Source: VRUE01 sp963732225 (GTDB lineage Bacteria > Actinomycetota > Thermoleophilia > Solirubrobacterales > 70-9). From it: DNA of 64,000 nt. The position numbers were made by a program, and so were the translations under genes. The stretch lies in the NCBI GenBank assembly GCA_963732225.1, contig CAVSYR010000001.1:62001-126000 (forward strand). Reading direction: 5' to 3'. Positions 18,113 through 28,878 of the stretch are shown one piece after another. Under the pieces are notes generated by a model. That model saw nothing but the letters and a program-made list of their open reading frames with translations, did not search any database and had not been told where the DNA came from. The first letter of the stretch is position 1; each line of letters opens with the position of its first letter.

Positions 18113-18715
18113 TCAGCGCCGAACCCAGTAGCGCAGGTGGGTGACCCCGCACTCTCCTTCGAGGACCCGGGTGCGCTCGAGCTCGATGTGCTCGGGACCG
18201 AGCCCATCGAAGAGTCGCCGACCTTCGCCAAGTAGGACCGGAACCAGGTGGATCTGCAGCTCGTCGAGAACGCCGGCGGCGAGGGCCAACCGCGCGGTGC
18301 CAACGCCGTGGACCAGCACATCTTTCTCACCGGCAGCGTCCTTCGCCCGGGTCATCGCCGTCTCGACATCGCTCACGTAGGTGACCAGCGGCCATTGCGC
18401 CACCTCGGCGTTGGGCTGATGGCGGCTGAGGATGAAGATCGGCACGCCGTCGTGGTGGTCGCCGCCCCAACCGCCCGCGGGCTCGAAAGTACCCCGGCCG
18501 GCGACAACCGCACCAGTCGCCATCGCCTCGTCCATGATCGCGCCATTGGCCCCCTCTGGCCGCCCGGGCACTCCGCCATGACCGGTTGCGGCACCCGCCG
18601 AGAACCACTCGTGTAGGCGCTCCCCACCGTCGCCGAGGCCGTTGTCCTGGCTCTCGTTGGGACCGGCGACGAATCCATCCAGTGACATCGACATGTAGAG
18701 AACGGTTGCGGACAC
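18113..18715 (-). CDS. Dihydrofolate reductase-like (RibD C-terminal) family protein
   Basis: 200 residues. MSMSLDGFVAGPNES is the classic start of RibD_C-like reductases, followed by GRGTFEPAGGW and KDVLVHGVGTARLALAAGVLDELQIHLVPVLLGEGRRLF. These bind NADPH and reduce unknown heterocycles; they are not the folate enzyme. It is the second of two adjacent paralogues on this strand (next at 18733), which are quite different in sequence, and a third lies at 28879. The GTG/ATG choice near 18715 is not critical. Confidence 0.9.
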   Translation of the reverse strand: MSATVLYMSMSLDGFVAGPNESQDNGLGDGGERLHEWFSAGAATGHGGVPGRPEGANGAIMDEAMATGAVVAGRGTFEPAGGWGGDHHDGVPIFILSRHQPNAEVAQWPLVTYVSDVETAMTRAKDAAGEKDVLVHGVGTARLALAAGVLDELQIHLVPVLLGEGRRLFDGLGPEHIELERTRVLEGECGVTHLRYWVRR

Positions 18716-18732
18716 GGTGCCTCCTTCTGCCG

Positions 18733-19293
18733 TTACGCCGCCTCGGACTCACGCGGCAAGTAAACGTGGCCGAGGGCGCCGGTCGAAAACTGATGTGCCT
18801 CGATCAAGTCGAGTGCCAGCCGCGCCGGCAGCTCGCTGAATATCGCCAAGCCGCGCCCGAGCGCTGCGGGGTGGACGACGAAGCGGTACTCGTCGACAAG
18901 GCCTTCTCGCGCGAGCGCCCGCGCGAACTGCGCACCGCCATGGGCGAGCAGATAGCCGCCCTCCTCGGCCTTCAGGGCAGCGATCTCGGCGTTGAGATCG
19001 CCGGAGGCGATCCGCGCCGGCGACCAACTTGCCTGCTCGAGCGTCTTGGAGAAGACGACCTTGGGAATCTCGTTCATCGGCGCGGCGTAGTCGCTGTTCG
19101 AATCGGGCCAGACGGTGGCCATGTCTTCGTAGCTGACGCGGCCCATCAGGTGCGCTCCCGCGTTCCACAGCGAGTCGAGCTTCCAGCGCTTGGCGGCCTC
19201 GTCCTCCCCGGTATAACCCCAGTCGTGGGCACCATCAGTGTTGGCGACGAAGCCGTCGATCGAGATGCCCATGTGCAGGATCAGCTTGCGCAT
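18733..19293 (-). CDS. Dihydrofolate reductase-like family protein (YwjB-like)
   Basis: 186 residues. MRKLILHMGISIDGFVANTDGAHDW and later MGRVSYEDMATVWP, PKVVFSKTLEQASW and YLLAHGGAQFARALAREGLVDEYRFVVHPAALGRGLAIF are the core of the RibD C-terminal/DHFR-like family. ATG at 19293 is chosen; the longer frame upstream is the shadow of the PLP-enzyme gene. It lies 17 bases upstream of the 18113 paralogue, so the two are probably one transcript. The reaction is unknown. Confidence 0.9.
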   Translation of the reverse strand: MRKLILHMGISIDGFVANTDGAHDWGYTGEDEAAKRWKLDSLWNAGAHLMGRVSYEDMATVWPDSNSDYAAPMNEIPKVVFSKTLEQASWSPARIASGDLNAEIAALKAEEGGYLLAHGGAQFARALAREGLVDEYRFVVHPAALGRGLAIFSELPARLALDLIEAHQFSTGALGHVYLPRESEAA

Positions 19294-19322
19294 CGGTCCT
19301 CGCCTACCCGGTACAGCTTCCT

Positions 19323-20300
19323 TCAACGCGGCCCGTCGGTGTGCACGAACAGCACCGGGTCGGCGAGGCGGCCCTCGGCGCGCAGCGCCAGTAGTCCGGC
19401 CATCGCCTTCGCGGTGTAGACCGGGTCGAGCGCGAGCCGCTCCTCGGCGGCGAGGGCAGCGGCGCCTTCGGCGGCCTCGGTGGGATGGCCGTAGCCCGCC
19501 CCGATCTGGTCGCGGGTCAGGTCGAGCATGCCGGGCTCGAGCCGGAGCGGACCGAGACGCGCCCGACGGCGCTCCAGCAAGGCGGCGGTACGGCGGGCGA
19601 GGCGGGCGAACACCGGCGCGTCGAGACGGAGCTGGTCGTTGACAACGACCCCGACCACGCGGCTGCGCAGACCGGCGATCTGGAAGCCGAGCGCCAGGCC
19701 GGTCGCGGTGCCGCCGGTGCCGACCGGGACGACGACGTGAGCCGGCTCGGGCAGCGAGCCGGCCTCGACCTGGGCGGCGATCTCCAGCGCCGCCTCGACG
19801 TAGCCGAGCGCACCGACCGGCGAGGAACCCCCGGCCGGCAGTAGGTACGGCGGGCGGCCGCCGCGGGCGTTGCGGGCGAGCAGCCAGGGCAGCATCGCCA
19901 CGGTGCGCCGCTTGGTGTGGGTGCGGTGGATGCGCGCGCCCGAGGCCTCGAGCCGGGCGAGCTGAGCCCGCACGTGGTCGTCGACCGGCTGGTCGACGAG
20001 CGCCAGCGCGGTCTCGAGCCCATGTTCGCCAGCGTAGAGCGCCGTCGCCAGCCCCCAGTTCGTGCCGAGGCCGCCGAAGGTGAGGATCGAGCGCCGGCCG
20101 CGTCGCTGGGCATCGGGGATCAACCACTCGAGCTTGCGCACCTTGTTGCCACCCCAGCCCCCAGAGCCAAAGCGCCCGTCTTCCTTCACCCAGATACCGA
20201 GGCCTGACAGCTCGCGCAGCGGCGTTGGACGCTCGGACAACGTGAGATGCGGAAGGGTCTCCGCCAGGTCCGGAAAGCGCTCGTGTAGGTGGGGTGTCAA
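19323..20300 (-). CDS. PLP-dependent desulfhydrase/ACC deaminase-like enzyme
   Basis: About 325 residues. It is a fold type II PLP enzyme of the D-cysteine desulfhydrase/1-aminocyclopropane-1-carboxylate deaminase group. WGGNKVRKLEWLIPDA contains the PLP-binding Lys, GGLGTNWGLATA the phosphate-near loop, and VPVGTGGTATGLALG the glycine loop for PLP phosphate. The start is uncertain: TTG at 20300 gives MTPHLHERFPDLAETLP, and the frame stays open further upstream without protein-like content. It likely deaminates or desulfurises a small amino acid. Confidence 0.87.
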   Translation of the reverse strand: MTPHLHERFPDLAETLPHLTLSERPTPLRELSGLGIWVKEDGRFGSGGWGGNKVRKLEWLIPDAQRRGRRSILTFGGLGTNWGLATALYAGEHGLETALALVDQPVDDHVRAQLARLEASGARIHRTHTKRRTVAMLPWLLARNARGGRPPYLLPAGGSSPVGALGYVEAALEIAAQVEAGSLPEPAHVVVPVGTGGTATGLALGFQIAGLRSRVVGVVVNDQLRLDAPVFARLARRTAALLERRRARLGPLRLEPGMLDLTRDQIGAGYGHPTEAAEGAAALAAEERLALDPVYTAKAMAGLLALRAEGRLADPVLFVHTDGPR

Positions 20301-20496
20301 CGAATGTTGGGGATTGGAGCCTTCAGCGCAGTTTCCTGGATGACCGCGCTGTAGGCCAACGTCACCACGGCCGCCCTGTACTTCGGCTCCTCGCTCTCGA
20401 TCGCCTGGGTCGGCCCTTGAACCTGTGTAAGCCGCGCGTACAGCAGGTAGACTGCCGCGCCGTTTCACCTTGACCTGCAAATGAACAGGAGAAGGC

Positions 20497-21087
20497 ATGC
20501 GTCGACCAGCAGCTCTCGCCCTGACAATTGGATGCGCGATTGCCCTTGCGATCGCACTTGGAAGCTGCGGTGGGTCGAGCTCGGATGCGGCCGAACAACA
20601 GCAACTCGAAGCCGCCAGAGAGCAAGGTGAAGAAGCAGCCCACGAATCGGACAAGCTCGCCGACCTGCAGCGGCAGGTCGGCCACTTGAAGCATCAGGTT
20701 CATAGGCAAGGCCATACCGTGGTCGTTGAAAAAGACGATCAGACAACTGACTCAACTCAGCAAAGCGCCCCTAGCGTTCTTCGCACATTCCACGCACCAA
20801 GTGGGAACGTTTCTTGTGAGATCCTCTCGAACGGAGCCCTTTGCTCGGTTGCCTCCATCAACGAAACGTTCACCCTCAACGAAGGACAGCCCGCTCAAGT
20901 TGAACCCGGGTCTGCGCTTTCCGCGGGCAGTGGCGAACTCGCGCCCTACGGCACCGTCGTCAGTGCCGGCTCGATCACCTGCGCAATTCCTCAGTCAAGC
21001 GAAGCGCGGGGCATCACCTGCAGCGATAGTCAAAGCGGTCACGGCTTCGAGGCGAGCAGAATCTCCACCCGCCAGAAGACATACTGA
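20497..21087 (+). CDS. Putative lipoprotein with coiled-coil and Cys-rich domain
   Basis: 196 residues. The N-terminus MRRPAALALTIGCAIALAIALGSCGG carries a lipobox (LGSC), so it is probably membrane-anchored through a lipidated cysteine. A heptad-like segment (about 33-67, EQQQLEAAREQGEEAAHESDKLADLQ) is a short coiled coil. The C-terminal domain holds four cysteines in the pattern GNVSCEI..ALCSVA..ITCAI..GITCSD, giving two likely disulfides. ACAGGAGAAGGC precedes the ATG. It starts a run of three co-directional exported proteins. No family is recognised. Confidence 0.75.
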   Translation: MRRPAALALTIGCAIALAIALGSCGGSSSDAAEQQQLEAAREQGEEAAHESDKLADLQRQVGHLKHQVHRQGHTVVVEKDDQTTDSTQQSAPSVLRTFHAPSGNVSCEILSNGALCSVASINETFTLNEGQPAQVEPGSALSAGSGELAPYGTVVSAGSITCAIPQSSEARGITCSDSQSGHGFEASRISTRQKTY

Positions 21088-21137
21088 CTGAATCCAATAC
21101 CCAGCTTTCAGGCGGAGCGCCTATAGGCTTGGTCTGG

Positions 21138-21710
21138 ATGCGACCATTGAGGGCTCTTTCCGTGGTGCTTACAGTGTCAGTCGCCGTGACGGTGACAACA
21201 TGGTCAGCTGGGCCCAGCGCGGTTGCGCTGGGTGCCCATGGGCAGTCCGTCCTGCAAGGACAGCAGTCGCTGAAACTCTCGCCAGCGGGACTGGGGCCGA
21301 TCCACTTCGGAATGAACGTCTCAGAGGCAGACCGAGCGCTCGGCGCGCCCATCGCAGTAGAAGAAGGCATCAACGGCTGCGATTTTTGGACTTTGCCCGG
21401 CATGCCCACGGGCAGTCAGCTGGTCGCGCTGCACAGCCGGCTGGCCTATGCCCTCCTGTTCAAGCGTGGCACGCCGACAACACGTGGCATCAAAGTTGGC
21501 GACAGCCTCAACCGCTTGCGTCATCGCTACCGGGGTAATCTCCATCGCGGCCGCACCGCCTCGCTTGGGTATGCCGATCGGCGCCTTTTCGTTACCAAGC
21601 ACGATCACGGAACGACCTATGAGATCGAGTTCGACGTCACAAGTGGCAGTGTCGCTTTCATCAGCGCCGGGACACGACACGTGATCGAAACCTTTGGCGA
21701 GTGCGCCTAG
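21138..21710 (+). CDS. Small exported protein, unknown function
   Basis: 190 residues from ATG (TTG at 21129 is also possible). A signal peptide is followed by LSPAGLGPIHFGMNVSEADRALGAPI and GIKVGDSLNRLRHRYRGNLH. This resembles an actinobacterial pattern of periplasmic proteins with a duplicated G-x-x-x-G-D-S-x-x-x-x-R/V-x-x-x-Y motif, akin to SmpA/OmlA-like folds; the likeness is weak. A CDF..GEC pair could form a disulfide. It sits 50 bases after the lipoprotein gene and two bases before the next ORF, so co-transcription is likely. Confidence 0.7.
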   Translation: MRPLRALSVVLTVSVAVTVTTWSAGPSAVALGAHGQSVLQGQQSLKLSPAGLGPIHFGMNVSEADRALGAPIAVEEGINGCDFWTLPGMPTGSQLVALHSRLAYALLFKRGTPTTRGIKVGDSLNRLRHRYRGNLHRGRTASLGYADRRLFVTKHDHGTTYEIEFDVTSGSVAFISAGTRHVIETFGECA

Positions 21711-21712
21711 CG

Positions 21713-22267
21713 ATGAGAACTCTTCTCGTATCGGTCATTGCCTGCTTCCTGGCGCTGGGAATGACGGCTGCTGCGATCGCAGAGGAGCCCATACTTCACC
21801 ATCTGCCAAAGCGGAACGCAGGACCCGCCGCAGGTCAACAGGTCGAGCTCGCCACCCAGGATCCCGAAGACGAACTGCAGGTCAGGCCCCGGATCGTGAG
21901 CTACACCGGGGACGGAACCGGCTACCTCGGTGGGCGAGCCAGCAGGCCCGGGCATCAGGACCACGGCGGCCTGCGCTGGCGTTCCTGGAAGCGCGGCTCA
22001 GCATTCGCGACCGGCTTCGCCTGGCTCAACAACTGTCGTCCCGACTGCGCCCGTGGTCACTTCCACCCCTATCGGGCGACGGTACGGGTACGACGCCCCC
22101 AGCATGCGATCTTCACTCGCATGACGATCAAGTTTCGCTTCCATGGTCACCAGACATACGACCATCGGGCCTTGCAACATGCAGCGAGCAGCGAATACGA
22201 AGGGGAATATTTTCCCGGCTACTACTACTGGGGGATTTGCGGCGACCGCTACACCCCTGCCTGCTAG
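21713..22267 (+). CDS. Small secreted protein, unknown function
   Basis: 184 residues with a signal peptide (MRTLLVSVIACFLALGMTAAAIA). The mature part has a Trp/His/Arg-rich core (GLRWRSWKRGSAFATGFAWLNNCRPDCARGHFHPYRATVRV) with CxxxC and a final pair of cysteines (GICGDRYTPAC). The motif W-x-x-W and N-N-C near the middle recalls uncharacterised actinobacterial exported proteins. The ATG at 21713 is three bases past the upstream stop, so coupling is probable. The third member of a small exported-protein cluster. Confidence 0.7.
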   Translation: MRTLLVSVIACFLALGMTAAAIAEEPILHHLPKRNAGPAAGQQVELATQDPEDELQVRPRIVSYTGDGTGYLGGRASRPGHQDHGGLRWRSWKRGSAFATGFAWLNNCRPDCARGHFHPYRATVRVRRPQHAIFTRMTIKFRFHGHQTYDHRALQHAASSEYEGEYFPGYYYWGICGDRYTPAC

Positions 22268-22312
22268 GCGAGCAGGCACTACGGCATCGCAGAATCCCGA
22301 GCTCAGGCTCGG

Positions 22313-24685
<2,373 letters not shown>

Positions 24686-24688
24686 CAG

Positions 24689-25096
24689 CTAGGCAGCGGG
24701 CGGCTGGTCGATGCGAATCATGTTGCCCGACGGGTCGCGCAGGGCGAAGTCGCGCGTGCCCCAGGGCTGGTCGGTCGGCTCCTGCACGATCTCGGCGCCG
24801 GAGGCGTCGACCTTCTCGAAGGTCGCGTCAAGGTCATCGCTGTGGAAGTGGACGCCGTTGAGGGCGCCCTTGGCAATCAGCGCCGAGAGCGCGTCCTGGT
24901 CGGCGGGGCTGCCGTTCAGGTAGTTGGTGAGCACGATCGCGACGCCGGGCTGAGACTCGGCGCCGACCGTGATCCAGCGGAACTCGCCTTTGGCGACGTC
25001 GTTGCGCAGCTCGAGGCCGAGCGTGTCGCGGTAGAAGGCCAGCGCCTGGTCGGGGTCATGGACTAGGACAAAGCATTGGGAGAGTGTGAGGTTCAT
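24689..25096 (-). CDS. VOC family protein
   Basis: 135 residues. LSQCFVLVHDPDQALAFYRDTLGLEL and RDFALRDPSGNMIRIDQPPA are the start and end of a vicinal-oxygen-chelate domain. The ATG at 25096 lies 11 bases after the AraC stop, a common pairing in actinobacteria in which the regulator and VOC protein are co-transcribed; a longer start at 25138 would overlap the regulator. The substrate is unknown; a resistance or detoxification role is inferred from the pairing with the UvrA-like ATPase. Confidence 0.88.
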   Translation of the reverse strand: MNLTLSQCFVLVHDPDQALAFYRDTLGLELRNDVAKGEFRWITVGAESQPGVAIVLTNYLNGSPADQDALSALIAKGALNGVHFHSDDLDATFEKVDASGAEIVQEPTDQPWGTRDFALRDPSGNMIRIDQPPAA

Positions 25097-25106
25097 GCCG
25101 GCAAGG

Positions 25107-25547
25107 CTAGGGAGCCAGAGCCAGGGGCGTTTGTCCATTCCTGCTCGACTCGCGGCTCGGCCGGGTGAGGTCCTTGGCGATGCAGCCCGGCACGCCCGCG
25201 AGCGCGCCGTGGTCGCGGGCCCGGTAGGCCGTCGGCGTCTCCCCCACCAGCTGCGTAAAGCGGGTGCTGAACGAGCCGAGCGAGGTGCAGCCGACCTCCA
25301 TGCAGGCCTCGGTCACCGAGATGTCACCGCGGCGCAGCAGCGCCTTCGCCCGCTCGATTCGCCGCGTCATCAGGTACCCGTAGGGCGTCTCCCCGTAGGC
25401 CGCACGGAACTGCCGTGAGAAGTGCGCACTCGACATCAGCGCGGTGCGAGCGAGCGCGGCGACGTCGAGCGGTCGCGAGTACTCGCGGTCCATCTGATCG
25501 CGGGCGCGGCGCAGGTGGGCGAGGTTGTCGAGCTCCTCAGGCGTCAC
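25107..25547 (-). CDS. AraC family transcriptional regulator (DNA-binding domain only)
   Basis: 146 residues from GTG. It is a bare AraC/XylS double helix-turn-helix: LDVAALARTALMSSAHFSRQFRAAYGETPYGYLMTRRIERAKALL and SVTEACMEVGCTSLGSFSTRFTQLVGETPTAYR. There is no separate ligand domain. It precedes the VOC gene and is divergent from the P450, with 69 bases between. It may control both directions, though the palindrome in that gap looks more like a TetR site. Confidence 0.9.
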   Translation of the reverse strand: MTPEELDNLAHLRRARDQMDREYSRPLDVAALARTALMSSAHFSRQFRAAYGETPYGYLMTRRIERAKALLRRGDISVTEACMEVGCTSLGSFSTRFTQLVGETPTAYRARDHGALAGVPGCIAKDLTRPSRESSRNGQTPLALAP

Positions 25548-25585
25548 AGGGCCCAAGTGTAGGAATCGGGCCGACCTCTGCCAAA

Positions 25586-25603
25586 ACTGGCCAGCCAGCC
25601 AGT
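25586..25603. promoter_or_regulatory. Inverted repeat between AraC regulator and P450
   Basis: ACTGGC-CAGCCA-GCCAGT is a perfect 6-bp inverted repeat with a 6-bp spacer, 13 bases before the P450 GTG. Its central 16 bases match the operator-like site before the R2-like oxidase at 12 of 16 positions. The repeat AGCC-AGCC inside could also be chance. Confidence 0.45.
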
Positions 25604-25616
25604 AGTATCCGCGGCA

Positions 25617-26876
25617 GTGGCCGAGCAAGCGAAGAGCGCGAAGGCGGAGCGAAGCCTCGAGGACGAGCTGGTACTCGAGCGCAAGCACTGGGTCGACGGT
25701 CCTCCCCACGCCCTCTTCGAGCAGATGCGCGGGCGCTGCCCGGTTCACTGGACCTCCGAAGTCACCGAGCTGCCGGAGGCGGCGGGCTTCTGGTCGGTGA
25801 CGACAGCCGACGATGTCCACGCGGTCAGCCGCGACTGGGAGACCTACTCCTCCGAACTCGGCGGCGTCGTCGCGATCGACGAGGTCTTCCCGATCGAGCT
25901 GGCACGGGCGATGTTCATCGGCATGGACCCGCCCAAGCACGACCGCCTCAAGGCCCTCTTCCAGGCCGGCTTCACGCCGAAGCGAATCGCCGCCCACGAG
26001 GAGTCGATCCGCAAGATCGTTGTCGACATCCTCGACCGCCTCGAGGGTCGCGAGACGTGCGACCTCGTCACCGACGTCGCCCAGCCCGCGGTGTCGCGGG
26101 TGATCGGCAGCTTTATGGGCATCCCGCAGCGCGACGATGCGGCCTGGGCGGAGCTGATGAACATGGCCCTGGCGGCGAGCGACCCGGACTACAGCCCGGA
26201 CGGTCCCGACAGCATCGAAGCTGTGATCGAGAAAGCGGTCACCGAAATCTTCGCCCGCTGCAGCACGATGATCGCCGAGCGGCGCGAGAACCCAACCGAT
26301 GACCTGACGACGGTCCTCGTCAATGCCGAGGTCGAAGGCGAGATGCTCGAGGAACACGAGATCGTGATGGGCTTCTTCCTCCTCGTCGCTGCCGGCAACG
26401 ACAGCACCAAGGCGACCTACTGCAGCGGCATGCGGGCGCTGCTGGAAGACCCCGACCAGCGCCAGCTCGTCCTCGACGACCCGGCCCTGATTCCCAGCGT
26501 GGTCGAGGAGTCGCTGCGGATGTTCCCCGCCTTCGCCCATTTCCGCCGCACCGCGACCAAGGACACGGTCCTTAACGGCCAGGAGATCAAGCAGGGCGAG
26601 AAGGTGGTGATGTGGTACGCGTCCTCGAATCGCGACGCCAGCCGCTACGAGGACCCCGACCGCTTCGACGTCCAGCGCAATCCCGAGCACCAAGCCTTCG
26701 GCGCCGGCGGCCGCCACTTCTGCCTCGGCACCGCGCTGGCCCGGCTCGAGCTGAAGATCCTGCTCGAGGAGACCCTCGCCCGCTACCCGGAGATGACCCT
26801 CGACGGCAAGCCGACCTTCGTCGAGTCGGCCTTCCTCAACCAACTCAAGTCGCTTCCGGTCCGGCTCACGTCCTAG
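25617..26876 (+). CDS. Cytochrome P450
   Basis: 419 residues, soluble bacterial class I type. The heme ligand is Cys369 in FGAGGRHFCLG, the I-helix oxygen motif is AGNDST at 259-264, and ExxR is Glu298-Arg301 (EESLR). It hydroxylates a hydrophobic substrate with electrons from a ferredoxin; no ferredoxin or reductase gene is adjacent. The motif HFRRTATKDTVLNGQEIKQGEKVVMWYASSNRDASRYEDPDRFD resembles mycobacterial CYP125/CYP142-like sterol or fatty-acid enzymes, a weak hint. The GTG start follows an inverted repeat that may be its operator. Confidence 0.94.
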   Translation: MAEQAKSAKAERSLEDELVLERKHWVDGPPHALFEQMRGRCPVHWTSEVTELPEAAGFWSVTTADDVHAVSRDWETYSSELGGVVAIDEVFPIELARAMFIGMDPPKHDRLKALFQAGFTPKRIAAHEESIRKIVVDILDRLEGRETCDLVTDVAQPAVSRVIGSFMGIPQRDDAAWAELMNMALAASDPDYSPDGPDSIEAVIEKAVTEIFARCSTMIAERRENPTDDLTTVLVNAEVEGEMLEEHEIVMGFFLLVAAGNDSTKATYCSGMRALLEDPDQRQLVLDDPALIPSVVEESLRMFPAFAHFRRTATKDTVLNGQEIKQGEKVVMWYASSNRDASRYEDPDRFDVQRNPEHQAFGAGGRHFCLGTALARLELKILLEETLARYPEMTLDGKPTFVESAFLNQLKSLPVRLTS

Positions 26877-26882
26877 CGTTTC

Positions 26883-27776
26883 CTACTCGACGTGCTGGCG
26901 GAAGCAACCGACTTCTCGCCGGCAATAGTCCACTCCGGAAAGAGGGCTCGTCAGCGGCAGGGGATCGGTGCCCGGAAACTGAATCGAGAGATCGCCTTCC
27001 CAGGTGAAGACAGATTCGGGAGTGCGAGCGAAGGTACCGGTGCCGGTGAACGGCGGGGGCGGTGAAATGGTCATGTGTTCTGGATGAGCGTCGGGGAAGG
27101 TGGCGGCCGGCGCGACAACCGCGGCGCGCCTGTAGACGGTGAGGGATGCACCCCTAGAAGCCGTTTCGGCCAGATAGTGGACTCGGCCACCCCCTTCGAG
27201 CACGCCGGGGGGGTATTTCCGCGCGAGGAAAGAGGCTTCCGGCCCTCCGGCCGAGAACCTGCTGGTCCAGTCAAAACCGGGGGTGAGTCGTTCGGGGCCC
27301 GCGCCACGGCGACAGCGCTGGCGCTTCCATTCTTCGATCTCCGCTGGTGCTTCGTGCGCCTCAACTCGGGTGTATTCCCGCTCTCCGACGAACTCGATGA
27401 CTCCGCGCGCGACTCCCTTGCGTAGGGTTGGGCGTGGGCCCACGCAGCCGTCGAACGCCGGAAGACGGCGAGTTTGACCGTGCGGGTGAAAGCGGACCGA
27501 GATTGAGCCCAGCCCAGGCAGCTCTGCCTTTATCCCGTCGGGGCCGGCGAGTGTGTCGTGGGTCCTGTATTCGGTGATGAACGCGTCCTTGGTCGTCTGC
27601 ACCGTCAGGTCCTGATTGCGGTCCGAGGAGATGAGGACCGAGTAGCCGTCGGAGCCCTCGAGTTCGATGCGGGCCAGTTGCTTTCCGCGCACCAATGCGT
27701 GCCCAATCGTGGCAGCGGCACCGTCGGCGATGCAGAGAAACACGAACACCGTCACCGCAACCCAAAACGCCCTCAT
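26883..27776 (-). CDS. Exported protein, paralogue of the 27773 gene
   Basis: 297 residues with a signal peptide (VAVTVFVFLCIADGAAA). The body matches the upstream protein in order and spacing: GLGSISVRFHPHGQTRRLP versus GSLGSFSLRFRPNGKVREL, then a G-x-x-x-F-x-GE-x-x-Y strand (VIEFVGEREYTRVE versus ATFHGENHYLRFS), then PPPFTGTGTFARTPESVFTWEGDLSIQFPGTDPLPLTSP versus the equivalent C-terminal strand. So it is a tandem duplication of an all-beta exported protein. Its start overlaps the upstream stop by four bases. Function unknown. Confidence 0.75.
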   Translation of the reverse strand: MRAFWVAVTVFVFLCIADGAAATIGHALVRGKQLARIELEGSDGYSVLISSDRNQDLTVQTTKDAFITEYRTHDTLAGPDGIKAELPGLGSISVRFHPHGQTRRLPAFDGCVGPRPTLRKGVARGVIEFVGEREYTRVEAHEAPAEIEEWKRQRCRRGAGPERLTPGFDWTSRFSAGGPEASFLARKYPPGVLEGGGRVHYLAETASRGASLTVYRRAAVVAPAATFPDAHPEHMTISPPPPFTGTGTFARTPESVFTWEGDLSIQFPGTDPLPLTSPLSGVDYCRREVGCFRQHVE

Positions 27777-28837
27777 CGGAACAACCCCGGACGCGCCACC
27801 CTCTCATCGAACACCGGTTCCGCCTTGAAGAAGTCACAGCCGGATCGCGTCTTCAGAGGGCTGAGTACACAGAGGCGCGTGTGGAATCCGGGACCGGTGA
27901 GCGGCAGCTTCAGTCCGGGGAGGTTGACGCCAAGCGTGCCGCTCCAGCTACGCGACTCCGTGGGTTCCTCCTGATAGGTGGCTTTGCCGAAGAACGGTGC
28001 TGGAGGCGCGAGCGTAGCGGTGGCCGGGTGTACGCCGGGCAGACTGGTGAGCAGCGTTCCGGGAGCCCTCAGGACAAGGGCATAGCGCCCGATCGCCAAC
28101 TCTCCCCTCGATTCGACGATCCCGATCCTGACCTCCGCGCCCGGCGGCGATTCCTCTGCGTGCCCTGCCGTAACCCCGATGTAGCGACCGTGGCCGTGCC
28201 TCGACACGTAAAGGAGGGCGATGTCGCCCTGAGTGGCGAAGAAGGAGCCAGGAGCAACATATGCCCGCAGCGACCCATGGACCGGGTCACTCACCTCGTC
28301 CTTGTCACACCTGAGACGGGGCGAGCGGGTGATACCTCCGGAGCCTCCCGAGAGTGAGAAGCGGAGGTAGTGATTTTCGCCATGGAACGTCGCACGGCCC
28401 ACGAACCTCCCGTATTCGGTGATCGAGGGCCCTCCTTCGCAGCCGCGCTGCGTTCCGAGTTCGCGCACTTTGCCATTGGGTCGGAATCGCAGCGAAAAGC
28501 TTCCCAGCGAACCGAGCCGCGCCCGAATCACCCCGCGCTTCAGCGACTGCCGGCTATGCACAACGTAGTCGTTTGCAAAAAGAGCACCCCTGTCGCGCTT
28601 CACCTTGTATTTGATTACAGAGAGGATCGCGACCCGATCGTTGGGCATGGAGAGGCCGATTCGGTAACCACCGCTCCTGCCCAGGCCGACGAATGCGGAA
28701 GTACCCGCCGGCCGTGTTTCGAAGCCCGTGTGATGGGGCAGTTTCGCTTGTGCCGAACCCGTGATGGCGACCACCATCACCGCAGCGGCGAACGCCGCTG
28801 TCACCAGCAGACCAAGGGCCTCCCCCACCCGTCTCAT
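27773..28837 (-). CDS. Exported beta-rich protein, first of a paralogous pair
   Basis: 354 residues from ATG at 28837 (one at 28864 adds nine residues). The signal peptide ends around VVAITGSAQA. The mature region is beta-rich with the motif GSLGSFSLRFRPNGKVRELGTQRGCEGG and a late FFGKATYQEEPTESRSWSGTLGVNLPGLKLPLTGP, both echoed in the downstream paralogue. Cysteines are few and paired. It overlaps the 26883 gene by four bases and is divergent from the 28879 reductase. I do not recognise the family. Confidence 0.75.
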   Translation of the reverse strand: MRRVGEALGLLVTAAFAAAVMVVAITGSAQAKLPHHTGFETRPAGTSAFVGLGRSGGYRIGLSMPNDRVAILSVIKYKVKRDRGALFANDYVVHSRQSLKRGVIRARLGSLGSFSLRFRPNGKVRELGTQRGCEGGPSITEYGRFVGRATFHGENHYLRFSLSGGSGGITRSPRLRCDKDEVSDPVHGSLRAYVAPGSFFATQGDIALLYVSRHGHGRYIGVTAGHAEESPPGAEVRIGIVESRGELAIGRYALVLRAPGTLLTSLPGVHPATATLAPPAPFFGKATYQEEPTESRSWSGTLGVNLPGLKLPLTGPGFHTRLCVLSPLKTRSGCDFFKAEPVFDERVARPGLFR

Positions 28838-28878
28838 GGGCGTCACTCTATCCACGCTGATCAAAAGGAGAAATCAAG

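Noticed and set aside
20301..20480. Minus-strand open frame with protein-like sequence (NGAAVYLLYARLTQV... ending APIPNIR)
   Set aside because: It has no ATG, GTG or well-placed TTG start and no ribosome site, and its stop overlaps the proposed start of the PLP enzyme. It may be a remnant but cannot be called a gene.
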